A stretch of DNA of 64,000 nt, from NCBI RefSeq assembly GCF_002265875.1, contig NZ_NPFA01000004.1:1-64000 (forward strand), written 5' to 3'. This DNA comes from Marinococcus halophilus. GTDB lineage: Bacteria; Bacillota; Bacilli; Bacillales; Marinococcaceae. Under the pieces are notes generated by a model. It was not told the DNA's origin. It saw nothing but the letters and a program-made list of their open reading frames with translations, and did no database searches. Shown in pieces: positions 56,869-64,000 of the stretch. Each line of letters begins with the position of its first letter. The first letter of the stretch is position 1. Both the position numbers and the translations under genes were made by a program.

Positions 56869-57138
56869 TTATAAAAACGGTCGCAGCTTTTTAACATATC
56901 GTTTCACACGGAAGAGCACCTCACGCTGTACCGCCGGGCGGGGAATCTGGGAGGCCACTGCTTTTACGTCAGGATAAACTCCGTAAGCATGATAAGCAAC
57001 CGGTATGAGGGCTTCAAATAGTATATCGCCGTGTTCCCGGTGGATGACTTCAGTTTTCACCTCCGCTATATGTGTCCGGAGCTCATCCTCTGGTTCTTTT
57101 AAATAAACGGCTTCAATATCAAAAATGTATTGCGGCAT
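56869..57138 (-). CDS. small conserved hypothetical protein, 89 residues
   Basis: MPQYIFDIEAVYLKEPEDE opens a mostly beta/alpha small protein; EVIHREHGDILFEALIPVAYHA and a basic C-terminus (FRVKRYVKKLRPFL) follow. ATG 57138 is preceded by AAAGGAG at 13 nt. The open frame further upstream crosses the divergent promoter region and is unlikely to be used. No known motif. Confidence 0.65.
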   Translation of the reverse strand: MPQYIFDIEAVYLKEPEDELRTHIAEVKTEVIHREHGDILFEALIPVAYHAYGVYPDVKAVASQIPRPAVQREVLFRVKRYVKKLRPFL

Positions 57139-57266
57139 AGCCTGTTCGTTTCTCCTTTCCAGATGAAGGGTAAAAATATTCTTTGCAAATGGCGGCTTTC
57201 GTGTTAATTTAGTACAATGTTTGTAGTAATTATACATAAAATTGTATGAATATCGAGGTGAAGAAA

Positions 57267-58604
57267 ATGAGTTCCACCCCATCCAATCGGGCGTCCCACG
57301 CCCTTAAGTTTATTATCCCTTCGTTGATCGGGATTTTCTTATTTATGGTTCCTATTTCTACCGACGCCGGCTTAACTGTTCCGGTGGCCCTTCTTGCCGG
57401 GTGGCTCGAAACAATGCTAAGCGGCATACTGCCCGCTCTGGGCGTTATTTTCATTGGCATTTCCGTAGCCGGCGCCATCATTGCCAGATTTCGGCCGTTC
57501 TCTTCAGGCATTGCTGTTTCATTGTTTCATGTAACGAACGGCTGGCTTTTCATCCGGATCTTAGGCTTTCTGTTTGCCTTTTTAACATTGTTTCAAATCG
57601 GCCCTGACTGGCTTATCGGGGATGCCACCGGCGGTCTCCTTCTTTATTCCCTAATACTGCTTTTAATTACCGTCTTCTTTTTCGCCGGTTATTTCCTGCC
57701 GTTTCTGCTTAATTTCGGCCTGCTCGAGTTTTTCGGCTCCATCCTTACCATTCTGATGCGCCCGTTATTTACGCTTCCGGGTCGTTCGTCGATTGATGGT
57801 CTTGCTTCCTGGCTGGGAGATGGAACCATCGGAGTGCTTTTAACAAGCCAGCAGTATGAAAGCGGCCATTACACACAGCGGGAGGCTGCAGTTATCAGTA
57901 CGACGTTCTCGGTGGTCAGCATCACCTTCACTATCACCATTCTCGGTGAGTTGGATCTGCTTGCCTACACCCTGCCGTATTACCTCACCATCGTTGCTGC
58001 AGGTGTCGTATGCGCACTCATTATGCCCCGTATTCCTCCGCTTTCCCGGAAGAAGAACGAGTATTACAACCAGCAGCCTGCAGACGAGATTGCCAATGGC
58101 CAATCAGGCAAGAACCCTGTCGTTTCCGGGTGGGAAAAAGCGCTCCATAAAGCTTCCCACACCCGCTGGTCTTCCGTCCTGGTCAGCGGCACAAAAAACG
58201 TACTCGACATGTGGATCAGCGTGATCCCAATTGTCATGGGCCTTGGTACTATTGCTGTTGTAATTGCTGAATCCACGCCGCTGTTCGCGTGGCTTGGGGC
58301 CCCGTTTGTTCCGCTCCTGCAGCTCATGCAGGTCCCGGAAGCTACAGTAGCCAGCGAAACGATGCTCATTGGCTTTGCGGATATGTTTCTGCCGGCTATT
58401 CTTGGCACGGACATTGAAAGCGAAATGACCCGCTTTATTATTGGGGCTTTATCGGTCAGCCAGCTTATTTATATGTCCGAAGTCGGCGGCCTGCTGCTTG
58501 GCAGTAAGCTTCCTGTCCGATTTGCCGATCTTGTTCTCATCTTTTTGGAAAGAACCATTATTTCACTCCCAGTTATTGTTCTTATTGCTCATTTCATTTT
58601 TTAA
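57267..58604 (+). CDS. YjiH family membrane protein (nucleoside-recognition/Gate domains)
   Basis: A 445-residue membrane protein with about ten helices. The Gate-type repeats are seen in GILPALGVIFIGISVAG and LPGRSSIDGLASWLGDGTIGVLLTSQQYE near 178; the C-terminal half has SEVGGLLLGSKLPVRFADL. YjiH proteins are related to the spore maturation (SpmA/SpmB) and nucleoside-gate families; the substrate is unknown. ATG 57267 is 6 nt after GAGGTG. The upstream ATG 57246 has no ribosome site. A strong terminator follows. Confidence 0.86.
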   Translation: MSSTPSNRASHALKFIIPSLIGIFLFMVPISTDAGLTVPVALLAGWLETMLSGILPALGVIFIGISVAGAIIARFRPFSSGIAVSLFHVTNGWLFIRILGFLFAFLTLFQIGPDWLIGDATGGLLLYSLILLLITVFFFAGYFLPFLLNFGLLEFFGSILTILMRPLFTLPGRSSIDGLASWLGDGTIGVLLTSQQYESGHYTQREAAVISTTFSVVSITFTITILGELDLLAYTLPYYLTIVAAGVVCALIMPRIPPLSRKKNEYYNQQPADEIANGQSGKNPVVSGWEKALHKASHTRWSSVLVSGTKNVLDMWISVIPIVMGLGTIAVVIAESTPLFAWLGAPFVPLLQLMQVPEATVASETMLIGFADMFLPAILGTDIESEMTRFIIGALSVSQLIYMSEVGGLLLGSKLPVRFADLVLIFLERTIISLPVIVLIAHFIF

Positions 58605-58631
58605 TACAGCGGCAGGAGACAAAAAAGCTAT

Positions 58632-58665
58632 AAAAAGCCGGCGGAGGGCTCCGCCGGCTTTTTTA
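58632..58665. terminator. bidirectional terminator
   Basis: AAAGCCGGCGGA / TCCGCCGGCTTT, a perfect 12-bp stem between convergent genes with A/T runs on both sides. Confidence 0.9.
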
Positions 58666-58983
58666 TGCTTCAGTACGCTGTTTTCCGTACCATTCATCAA
58701 GCACTTTTGCATCGAGTACCTTGCTTTCAATAAAGTTCTGCTGCTTTGTTTTAAATTCTTTCTGCCAATTAATATTCAGCTCTTCTGCAAGCTCTACAGT
58801 GGTAAGCAGCTCCTGCCAGGCTACGTAACGTTTGTACCAGAAAAACTGCGGCTGTTCATTCATATAAGGATACAAATCGTCAAAAGCTGTGTGTTTACAG
58901 TCGATGGTGCGTTCAAATTGAGTTTTTGCTTCCTGCAATTTGCCGGCAAAAAACGTGCTGAGGTTTGTTTCGTTTTGACTCAT
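58663..58983 (-). CDS. conserved hypothetical protein, 106 residues
   Basis: A soluble helical protein: TNLSTFFAGKLQEAKTQFE, PYMNEQPQFFWYKRYVAW, then WQKEFKTKQQNFIESKVL. Rich in aromatic residues, no known motif. ATG 58983 has GGATGGAG upstream. Followed by the bidirectional terminator. Function unknown. Confidence 0.7.
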   Translation of the reverse strand: MSQNETNLSTFFAGKLQEAKTQFERTIDCKHTAFDDLYPYMNEQPQFFWYKRYVAWQELLTTVELAEELNINWQKEFKTKQQNFIESKVLDAKVLDEWYGKQRTEA

Positions 58984-59075
58984 CAGTTCTCCATCCCTTC
59001 TGTTATTTACCTATATTCTGCCACAGAAACGCCTGTTCGAAAAGAATTAAGTTCATCCTGATCTTTCCAGAAAAC

Positions 59076-59104
59076 AAAAAGCGCTGCGGAGCTGCAGCGC
59101 TTTG
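59076..59104 (-). terminator. terminator of the gene at 59113
   Basis: Perfect AAAGCGCTGC / GCAGCGCTTT stem with a 6-nt loop and T-rich flank on the minus strand. Confidence 0.8.
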
Positions 59105-59112
59105 TTTATCTA

Positions 59113-59805
59113 TTAACCAATTCGGTCAAGCCGGCGTTCCATCCGCTCAAGCTGATGGTCTCCGGCTTTCTTTTTATTGGAGGATTTAATCAATTTTTTC
59201 AGTTTTTTCTTCGTCGTTCCTGCCGGAAGAAGGCCCTCGCTGAGCAGAAACTTGTAGAAGAAATCAAGGCGTCCGGTCTCGAGTTGGTAAGCGCGCGGCA
59301 CCTGCTGCAAATACGAGGTAACGGCCTCTGATAAGGAAGAATTGTGAGCATCCAACTCGCTGTAACGTTCTTTATACATGCGGTAATTGTTTTCACTGAG
59401 GCGGTTCATAAGCGTCAGCAGAAAACGCTCTTCATTCCCCTGAAGCTGAAAGCCTTTTTTCTCAATCAAACGAAGAAACACCGCAAGGTCCGTGTTATAA
59501 AAGTCGAGTGCCAGCTTCATTTCGCTTGTGACAGAAAGCGTCAGCGAGTATTTTCCCTGGGCACGGGCAAGCAGCCGATTGTAAAGCGCCCGGTTTACAC
59601 GGTCATTTAAAAGAAACGACGGATGGATCGTATACAAATACTTTTCGATATCCTTATTGAGAAGTTCATCAGTCCAGTCATCGTTTTCACGTCTCTGCCT
59701 CATTTGTACCTGCAGGTCTGTGTTATGACCCTGGATCCGTTCTTCTGTTTGGCGGGCAAGCTGATTGCGCTTATCTCTCCATTTTTGCTTCATTGCTTTA
59801 AGCAT
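59113..59805 (-). CDS. hypothetical protein, 230 residues
   Basis: A strongly charged, mostly helical soluble protein. The basic N-terminus (MKQKWRDKRNQLARQTEER) is followed by KYLYTIHPSFLLNDRVNRAL and a Lys-rich C-terminus (KKKLKKLIKSSNKKKAG). No membrane segment or catalytic motif. GGGAGG lies 8 nt before ATG 59805. Single-gene unit with its own terminator. I do not recognise the family. Confidence 0.7.
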   Translation of the reverse strand: MLKAMKQKWRDKRNQLARQTEERIQGHNTDLQVQMRQRRENDDWTDELLNKDIEKYLYTIHPSFLLNDRVNRALYNRLLARAQGKYSLTLSVTSEMKLALDFYNTDLAVFLRLIEKKGFQLQGNEERFLLTLMNRLSENNYRMYKERYSELDAHNSSLSEAVTSYLQQVPRAYQLETGRLDFFYKFLLSEGLLPAGTTKKKLKKLIKSSNKKKAGDHQLERMERRLDRIG

Positions 59806-60019
59806 ATGAAAGCCTCCCTTCCTTATCCTCTCTCTTATAGGCTGGTTTTATCCAACCCTCTCTTTATTTCCTAGAGCAGTGTATCACATCACAACTCAAA
59901 ATAAAATAGAGCATTTAAAAGTTTTTCGTATTAATTTAAACCTTTGCGCTACTGAGAAGACTTATTAAGCTCACATAAGGATATATCGCTTTTTAAAGGC
60001 ATTCATTTCTGTTTTTTGT

Positions 60020-60052
60020 AACAAAAAAAACCTTTCCGGCCGGAAAGGTTTT
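60020..60052 (-). terminator. terminator of the mazEF pair
   Basis: A perfect 26-bp palindrome AAAACCTTTCCGG/CCGGAAAGGTTTT at 60027-60052 with T8 on the minus strand, 48 nt after the toxin stop. Confidence 0.85.
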
Positions 60053-60099
60053 ACGTATCAATATGCAGGCGGGGACCCGCAGTCGTTATGTATAATGAA

Positions 60100-60498
60100 T
60101 TAATTGAATTCATGCAGGCCCAGGCTTATTTCGAGGCCTTTACGCACCTGCTCCATGGTATCATCGTCCAGGTGGGTAATCTTATCCGTTAACCGCTGCT
60201 TGTCAATGGTACGCAGCTGCTCAAGCAGAATAACGCTGTCGCGGTCAAACCGATGCTTAGCTGCATCAATTTCCACGTGCGTCGGCATTTTTGCTTTTTT
60301 AATCTGTGCCGTAATAGCTGCTACAATTACCGTGGGACTGAAGCGGTTACCAATATTATTTTGAATGATAAGTACGGGTCGGACGCCTCCCTGCTCAGAA
60401 CCGACTACTGGAGACAGGTCCGCAAAAAATACGTCCCCCCGTTTAACTACTTTTTTATGATGCTGATTGTTTTGTTTCGAATCACTCAAACCACCCAT
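60100..60498 (-). CDS. mazF: MazF/EndoA-type endoribonuclease toxin
   Basis: mRNA interferase of the PemK/MazF family, very close to B. subtilis EndoA (NdoA): [36 protein letters not shown] and [19 protein letters not shown]. The conserved Arg in GGVRPVL and Thr in AAITAQI of the active site are present. The 132 residues exceed the usual ~116 because of a hydrophilic N-terminal extension of about 16 residues ([16 protein letters not shown]). ATG 60498 is only 3 nt after the perfect AAAAGGAGGTGA; TTG 60489 is the alternative. It follows the antitoxin gene by 49 nt. Confidence 0.94.
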   Translation of the reverse strand: MGGLSDSKQNNQHHKKVVKRGDVFFADLSPVVGSEQGGVRPVLIIQNNIGNRFSPTVIVAAITAQIKKAKMPTHVEIDAAKHRFDRDSVILLEQLRTIDKQRLTDKITHLDDDTMEQVRKGLEISLGLHEFN

Positions 60499-60547
60499 TC
60501 ACCTCCTTTTCCGGTTGCGCGCTTATGCTGCCGGACAGGATGAACAG

Positions 60548-60814
60548 CTAGTTTTGTTCGTTCAGCCGTCGTTCTGTCAATTGTGTAGATTCTGTTTCGG
60601 CATATTCAAATTCAGCGCATATTTCAGCATTTAGTGCAGCCATTTCTGCATATCCGTTCTTCAATTTTTCCTGCATGTCTGTAGATTTTTGTTTTTCGAT
60701 CTGGTCCTTTAACACCTGATGAAAAAAAGAATCCTTTTCGGACTGGGACAGATGTTCGATTTCCGTATAGAGTTCTTCTGGAAGTTCTAGAGCGATCTGC
60801 TGAAGCTGCGACAT
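60548..60814 (-). CDS. mazE: MazE/EndoAI-type antitoxin
   Basis: An 88-residue antitoxin. The N-terminal ribbon-helix-helix part (IALELPEELYTEIEHLSQSE) binds DNA; the C-terminal acidic tail (YAEMAALNAEICAEFEYAETE) should wrap around the toxin, like RGYMEMAKINLNIS in B. subtilis EndoAI. Overall similarity is lower than for the toxin, usual for antitoxins. ATG 60814 lies after AGGGGGCC. No alanine racemase or rsb genes are adjacent, unlike in B. subtilis. Confidence 0.85.
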   Translation of the reverse strand: MSQLQQIALELPEELYTEIEHLSQSEKDSFFHQVLKDQIEKQKSTDMQEKLKNGYAEMAALNAEICAEFEYAETESTQLTERRLNEQN

Positions 60815-61026
60815 ACGTAATTGGCCCCCTAATGTTCTGTTTTCCCTCCCTTATTATATAAGAAAGCTCCCCGAAAATGAAATGTGTTTTTAAAAATTTT
60901 TTATTAACATAGCTGTAGAACAGTCAAAACAACTGCGGAGAAGGGATAAATAATCGATATTTAATTATGTTTATGTACATTAGAATTGGGCAATATAGAA
61001 AATACAATTAATTTTAAGACGGACTA

Positions 61027-61055
61027 TTGTCTTTTAGGACGTTATCTGCTATGGT
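61027..61055 (+). promoter_or_regulatory. promoter of the lysine riboswitch-dapA transcript
   Basis: TTGTCT (61027-61032), 17-bp spacer, TATGGT (61050-61055), about 40 bp before the aptamer. Confidence 0.5.
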
Positions 61056-61099
61056 GTAATTAATTAATTTCATATCCTGCTTCTTTATTTGAGAAGTGA

Positions 61100-61272
61100 G
61101 GTTAGAGGTTGCGAAAATTATTAGTACGCTTTAGGAAGAGAAGGAGCTCTGGTGATTAAAGCGGAAAGGGGTTTTTGCCGAAGCTGAGAACGACTCACTC
61201 GTTCAACGCTGGTCTCGTATTAAATAAATGCGGGACTGTCATACAGGTTTTCTGTATGGAGGGCTATCTCAC
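61100..61272 (+). promoter_or_regulatory. lysine riboswitch (L box) aptamer
   Basis: The L-box signature is present in order: GTTAGAGGTTGCGAAAATTA, AGTACGC, AAGCGGAAAGGGGTTTTTGC, CGAAGCTGAG, CAACGCTGG, TAAATAAATGCGGGACTGTC and CTGTATGGAGGGCTATCTC. The long arms pair as in B. subtilis lysC. It should turn dapA off when lysine binds. Confidence 0.95.
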
Positions 61273-61308
61273 GCACGTGCGGTTCTGCTTAACAGCTGAA
61301 GCGTTCCT

Positions 61309-61341
61309 GCAACGATGGACTCCTTCCATGGTTGCTTTTTT
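61309..61341 (+). terminator. riboswitch-controlled terminator
   Basis: GCAACGATGG / CCATGGTTGC stem (one mismatch or wobble) with a 7-nt loop and T6, 37 nt after the aptamer and 83 nt before dapA. It is the expression platform. Confidence 0.85.
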
Positions 61342-61423
61342 CGTGTCCAGGCGGAGGCGAAGACGTGAAACCGCAAGCCCTCTCTTTTTAGGCAAGACTA
61401 TACTTTTAAGAGGGTGAGTAATT

Positions 61424-62311
61424 ATGAATTTTGGAAGATTAAGTACAGCGATGGTGACTCCATTCGATGAACACGGAGATATAGATTACACTGCATTAAC
61501 CAAATTAATTAATCATTTGATCAGCACTGGAACAGAGAGCATTGTAGTTGCCGGCACCACCGGCGAATCTCCAACGCTTTCCCATGAAGAGAAAATTTCA
61601 TTATTCCGTCATACGGTCCAGACTGTTAACGGCCGGGTTCCGGTTATTGCAGGCACCGGCTCCAATGACACTAGAGCTTCGCTTGCATTATCCCTTGAAG
61701 CAGAAAAAACCGGCATTGACGCTGTCATGCTCGTTACTCCTTATTACAATAAACCGAGCCAGGAGGGAATGTATCAGCATTTCCGCACGATTGCCGAAGG
61801 AATTAACACTCCGGTGATGCTGTATAACATTCCGGGAAGAAGCGCGGCCGGCATGACCCCGGAAACGATTGTCCGTCTTTCCCATGTCAAAAATATATGC
61901 TCTATTAAAGAAGCTAGCGGCGATCTTGAAGCTGCTGCCTATATTCTGCAGCATGCGCCTCAGGACTTCACTTTGTACAGCGGTGATGACAGCCTTACAC
62001 TTCCACTGCTGTCCGTCGGAGCTACAGGCGTCGTTTCTGTCTCTGCCCATGTAGCCGGAGAAAGCATGCAGGACATGATTCAGAGCTTCTTTAACGGCCA
62101 GCCGGTATACGCCGCTTCCCGGCACCGGGACCTGCTGCCACTCATGAAGTCCATGTTTGCAGCTCCTAGTCCGACACCGGTAAAAGCAGCCCTTGAAATG
62201 CGCGGCATCATTTCCGGCGATGTCCGTCTGCCGATGGTCCGTTTAAATGCCGAAGAAGAAGCGCAGCTCCGCCAGGTAGTGGCGCCAGCAGCTTCCTTTT
62301 ATGTTGGCTGA
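61424..62311 (+). CDS. dapA: 4-hydroxy-tetrahydrodipicolinate synthase
   Basis: First dedicated enzyme of lysine/diaminopimelate synthesis, condensing pyruvate with aspartate semialdehyde. It is a TIM barrel of 295 residues. GTTGESPTLSHEEK near residue 44, the Tyr in TPYYNKPSQEG near 107, YNIPGRSA near 134 and the Schiff-base Lys in CSIKEASGD near 163 are all visible. AGAGGGTG lies before ATG 61424. It is regulated by the lysine riboswitch. Standing alone, not in a dap operon, it is followed by its own terminator. Confidence 0.96.
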   Translation: MNFGRLSTAMVTPFDEHGDIDYTALTKLINHLISTGTESIVVAGTTGESPTLSHEEKISLFRHTVQTVNGRVPVIAGTGSNDTRASLALSLEAEKTGIDAVMLVTPYYNKPSQEGMYQHFRTIAEGINTPVMLYNIPGRSAAGMTPETIVRLSHVKNICSIKEASGDLEAAAYILQHAPQDFTLYSGDDSLTLPLLSVGATGVVSVSAHVAGESMQDMIQSFFNGQPVYAASRHRDLLPLMKSMFAAPSPTPVKAALEMRGIISGDVRLPMVRLNAEEEAQLRQVVAPAASFYVG

Positions 62312-62328
62312 TACTGGCTAACAGCCTT

Positions 62329-62356
62329 AAACCCCGCTGTTTTAAGCGGGGTTTTT
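62329..62356 (+). terminator. dapA terminator
   Basis: AAACCCCGCT / AGCGGGGTTT perfect stem with a 6-nt loop and T5. Confidence 0.9.
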
Positions 62357-62417
62357 CTGTTTTGTTTCTATTTATGCTACGATGTAGAGGCAAAAATGAT
62401 TATAGGAGTGCGTATGG

Positions 62418-62660
62418 ATGAAAAAAATAATGATCGCGCTGATTCAACTGTATCAACGATATATTTCCCGGTTCACTCCACCTTCGTGCCGCTTTTATCC
62501 TACCTGTTCACAGTACAGCATCACCGCCTTTGAAAGGTTTGGATTTTGGAAAGGGGCCTTTCTAACAATTCGGCGCCTCGTCAAATGCCACCCTTTTCAT
62601 CCAGGCGGTTTTGATGAAGTGCCAGAAAAAAAACAAGCGCCTGCTAAGAATGATGCTTAA
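62418..62660 (+). CDS. yidD: membrane protein insertion efficiency factor YidD
   Basis: A small membrane-associated protein that helps YidC insert proteins. The hallmark [19 protein letters not shown] (residues 24-42) and [17 protein letters not shown] (53-69) are complete. The 80-residue length is typical. It stands apart from rpmH-rnpA-yidC, as in many Bacilli. The last codons form half of a long terminator palindrome shared with the convergent EamA gene (17-nt overlap). Confidence 0.95.
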   Translation: MKKIMIALIQLYQRYISRFTPPSCRFYPTCSQYSITAFERFGFWKGAFLTIRRLVKCHPFHPGGFDEVPEKKQAPAKNDA

Positions 62661-62674
62661 CAGGCGCTTGTTTT
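62630..62674. terminator. bidirectional terminator inside both coding ends
   Basis: AAAACAAGCGCCTG (62630-62643) and CAGGCGCTTGTTTT (62661-62674) form a perfect 14-bp inverted repeat containing both stop codons' surroundings; T runs follow in both directions. Confidence 0.85.
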
Positions 62675-63585
62675 CGTTTTTTTAACAGCAGCTGGTCCAC
62701 CCAGCCGGTACCAAGCAGCACGCCAGCAACAATAAATACGAAGCCTCCAAGCTGCGCTGGTGATACGTTTTCTCCGAGGATAAGCGCAGAACTCAATAAA
62801 CCAAAAAAGGGAACGAAATTATTAAATATAGCGGTTTTCCCCGGACCGATTTTCGAAATTGAGGCGTTGTATAATATCTGGCCAAGGCCGGTGGCAAATA
62901 TCCCGGAAAGCAAAAACACGAGCCATACCCAGCCGGGCGCCGTGATGTATGATTCCCAGCCGGACGGGGCGAGGATAAAGCTGACGGCAAACAATCCGAC
63001 AGAACCGACCATCAGCGTATAAATCGTCAGCACTCTCGGGGCTACCAGCTCGGAGGCTTTTTTTATAAACAAAAAGCTGATAGCCTGTGCTGCCATTGCG
63101 GCAAAAATAAAAGCGTCTCCTGTAGCTGCGCCTTGAACTGCGCCCCCATCTTCTCCAGTAACATTGATGAGCACTGCCCCGGCGAACCCGGCAAATACAC
63201 CGAGCCAGCGAAGCTTCGTAAAGGCATCACCTAAAAAAATCATAGCTAACAGCGATGTGGTAATAGGAAGAAGAGCCAGAATCAGGGAGCTTTTCACAGC
63301 GGTTGTTTCACTCAGCCCTACAGCCAGAAAGGTATGGTGGCCGGTCATGCCAAACACCGCAGCCAGCAGAATATACTTAATGGCGGCCCTTGGGACCCAT
63401 TCAAACTCCCTGCGCAGAAAAACAAACAGAGCTACGGAAAGACCGGCGAGCAGGATGCGTGCTGCCTGCATGTAAACCGGGTTTATTTCCGCCACCAGCA
63501 CCTTCAATGCCACCACGTTAAGCCCCCACATCAGCATAACAAGCATGACAGATCCATATAATTTTCCGGCTTCAAGTGGTCGCAT
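62644..63585 (-). CDS. EamA/DMT-family transporter
   Basis: Drug/metabolite transporter with ten membrane helices and two EamA repeats ([18 protein letters not shown] near residue 19, and [20 protein letters not shown] near 170). Length 313. The substrate is unknown; relatives export amino acids or metabolites. The start is ATG 63585 with AAGGAGAG upstream. The C-terminus [12 protein letters not shown] lies in the shared terminator palindrome. Confidence 0.88.
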   Translation of the reverse strand: MRPLEAGKLYGSVMLVMLMWGLNVVALKVLVAEINPVYMQAARILLAGLSVALFVFLRREFEWVPRAAIKYILLAAVFGMTGHHTFLAVGLSETTAVKSSLILALLPITTSLLAMIFLGDAFTKLRWLGVFAGFAGAVLINVTGEDGGAVQGAATGDAFIFAAMAAQAISFLFIKKASELVAPRVLTIYTLMVGSVGLFAVSFILAPSGWESYITAPGWVWLVFLLSGIFATGLGQILYNASISKIGPGKTAIFNNFVPFFGLLSSALILGENVSPAQLGGFVFIVAGVLLGTGWVDQLLLKKRKQAPVKHHS

Positions 63586-63606
63586 TCCTGATTCTCTCCT
63601 TCTTTA

Positions 63607-64000
63607 TTACATTATTGTTTCGCCTAGTATAAATAACACAAGACTCAATACTACGGCAGCGCTTAAAATAAATGCAGCATTTTTTCTTATTACCTGGATG
63701 GTGGTTGTCCCCATTAGATGAGAAGACATGAGGATGGCGCCTGTGAATGGAGACACCTGGACACCAAGCATCCAGGACATCAAAAGCAGTACAGCCATAA
63801 ACGAAGCCTCCACCCCAAAAACTTCTGGAGAGAGAGCCCCGCCAAGTCCTGTAACGATGATCACTGGGTGAATCCCTAAGGTGGAGAGACCCATTACAAT
63901 AGCCACCACCCAGGCAATCAGCAGAATCATATAGCCCTGGGATAAAAAGCTGACAGCCTCTGAAAGCCAAGCCCCGGCATCACTGCTTCGGAGCGCAACG
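63607..64000 (-). CDS. C-terminal part of an integral membrane protein (partial)
   Basis: The frame runs off the right edge; 131 codons are visible. At least three hydrophobic helices (YMILLIAWVVAIVMGLSTLG, SFMAVLLLMSWMLGVQVSPF, AAFILSAAVVLSLVLFILGE) and the motif GIHPVIIVTGLGGALSP suggest the end of an ion or organic-acid transporter. The loop VSPFTGAILMSSHLMG, with small polar residues, fits a substrate site. I cannot name the family. It is 21 nt upstream of the EamA start and may share its transcript. Confidence 0.7.
   Translation of the reverse strand, partial: VALRSSDAGAWLSEAVSFLSQGYMILLIAWVVAIVMGLSTLGIHPVIIVTGLGGALSPEVFGVEASFMAVLLLMSWMLGVQVSPFTGAILMSSHLMGTTTIQVIRKNAAFILSAAVVLSLVLFILGETIM

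Noticed and set aside
61175-61417. 80-codon plus-strand frame
   Set aside because: Covers the lysine riboswitch and its terminator; not a gene.

Overview
The window reads as chromosome of a Gram-positive Bacillaceae, probably a moderately halophilic or alkaliphilic one. Support for this: Bacillus-type syntenic blocks (mrfA-mrfB-ypsA-gpsB-rnpB-RlmL-like; addB-addA-sbcD-sbcC; odhA-odhB), a B-type RNase P RNA, strong AGGAGG-like ribosome sites with many GTG and TTG starts, an OpuB-type compatible-solute transporter, a poly-gamma-glutamate operon and proteins rich in Asp and Glu. No tRNA, CRISPR array, complete prophage or insertion sequence was seen. The first ~18.3 kb look clearly more GC-rich than the rest (judged by eye).

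Layout. 0-8 kb: truncated-looking cheV, a 33-residue orphan peptide, the mrfAB repair pair, ypsA, the division gene gpsB, an RNase H-like gene, rnpB and an rRNA methyltransferase. 8-18 kb: HesB-like protein, M32 carboxypeptidase, OpuB-type ATPase and permease/binding-protein fusion, CoA-binding protein, topoisomerase IV (parEC), and a YdjM-type membrane hydrolase. 18.4-19.0 kb: no convincing gene, but a minus-strand stretch packed with inverted repeats and ending in a terminator-like hairpin; it looks like a large structured RNA, possibly OLE RNA. 19-24 kb: unknown membrane protein with a tiny downstream gene, stress protein, a gene split by a frameshift, cvfB, and a uroporphyrinogen-III-synthase-like gene. 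24-33.8 kb: ABC-F protein, membrane-anchored trypsin-like protease, BrkB-type membrane protein, esterase, NupC transporter, C45 acyltransferase-like enzyme, CHY zinc-finger protein and several small unknowns. 34-39 kb: gamma-glutamyltransferase, small membrane peptide, pgsB, pgsC, pgsA. 39-50.7 kb: addB-addA-sbcD-sbcC. 51-56 kb: odhA-odhB. 56-64 kb: HAD phosphatase, YjiH-type membrane protein, unknowns, mazEF toxin-antitoxin pair, lysine riboswitch with dapA, yidD, an EamA transporter and the C-terminus of another membrane protein.

How it fits together. Three DNA-maintenance operons (mrfAB, parEC, addBA-sbcDC) each carry a LexA-like palindrome within or beside the promoter, suggesting a shared SOS response. 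OpuB transport and poly-gamma-glutamate synthesis both suit life at high salt. dapA is under lysine control. The best candidates for something undescribed are the structured RNA at 18.4-19.0 kb with its unknown membrane-protein neighbour, the 33-residue peptide behind a strong repeat-flanked promoter, and the gene split at a seven-base homopolymer.
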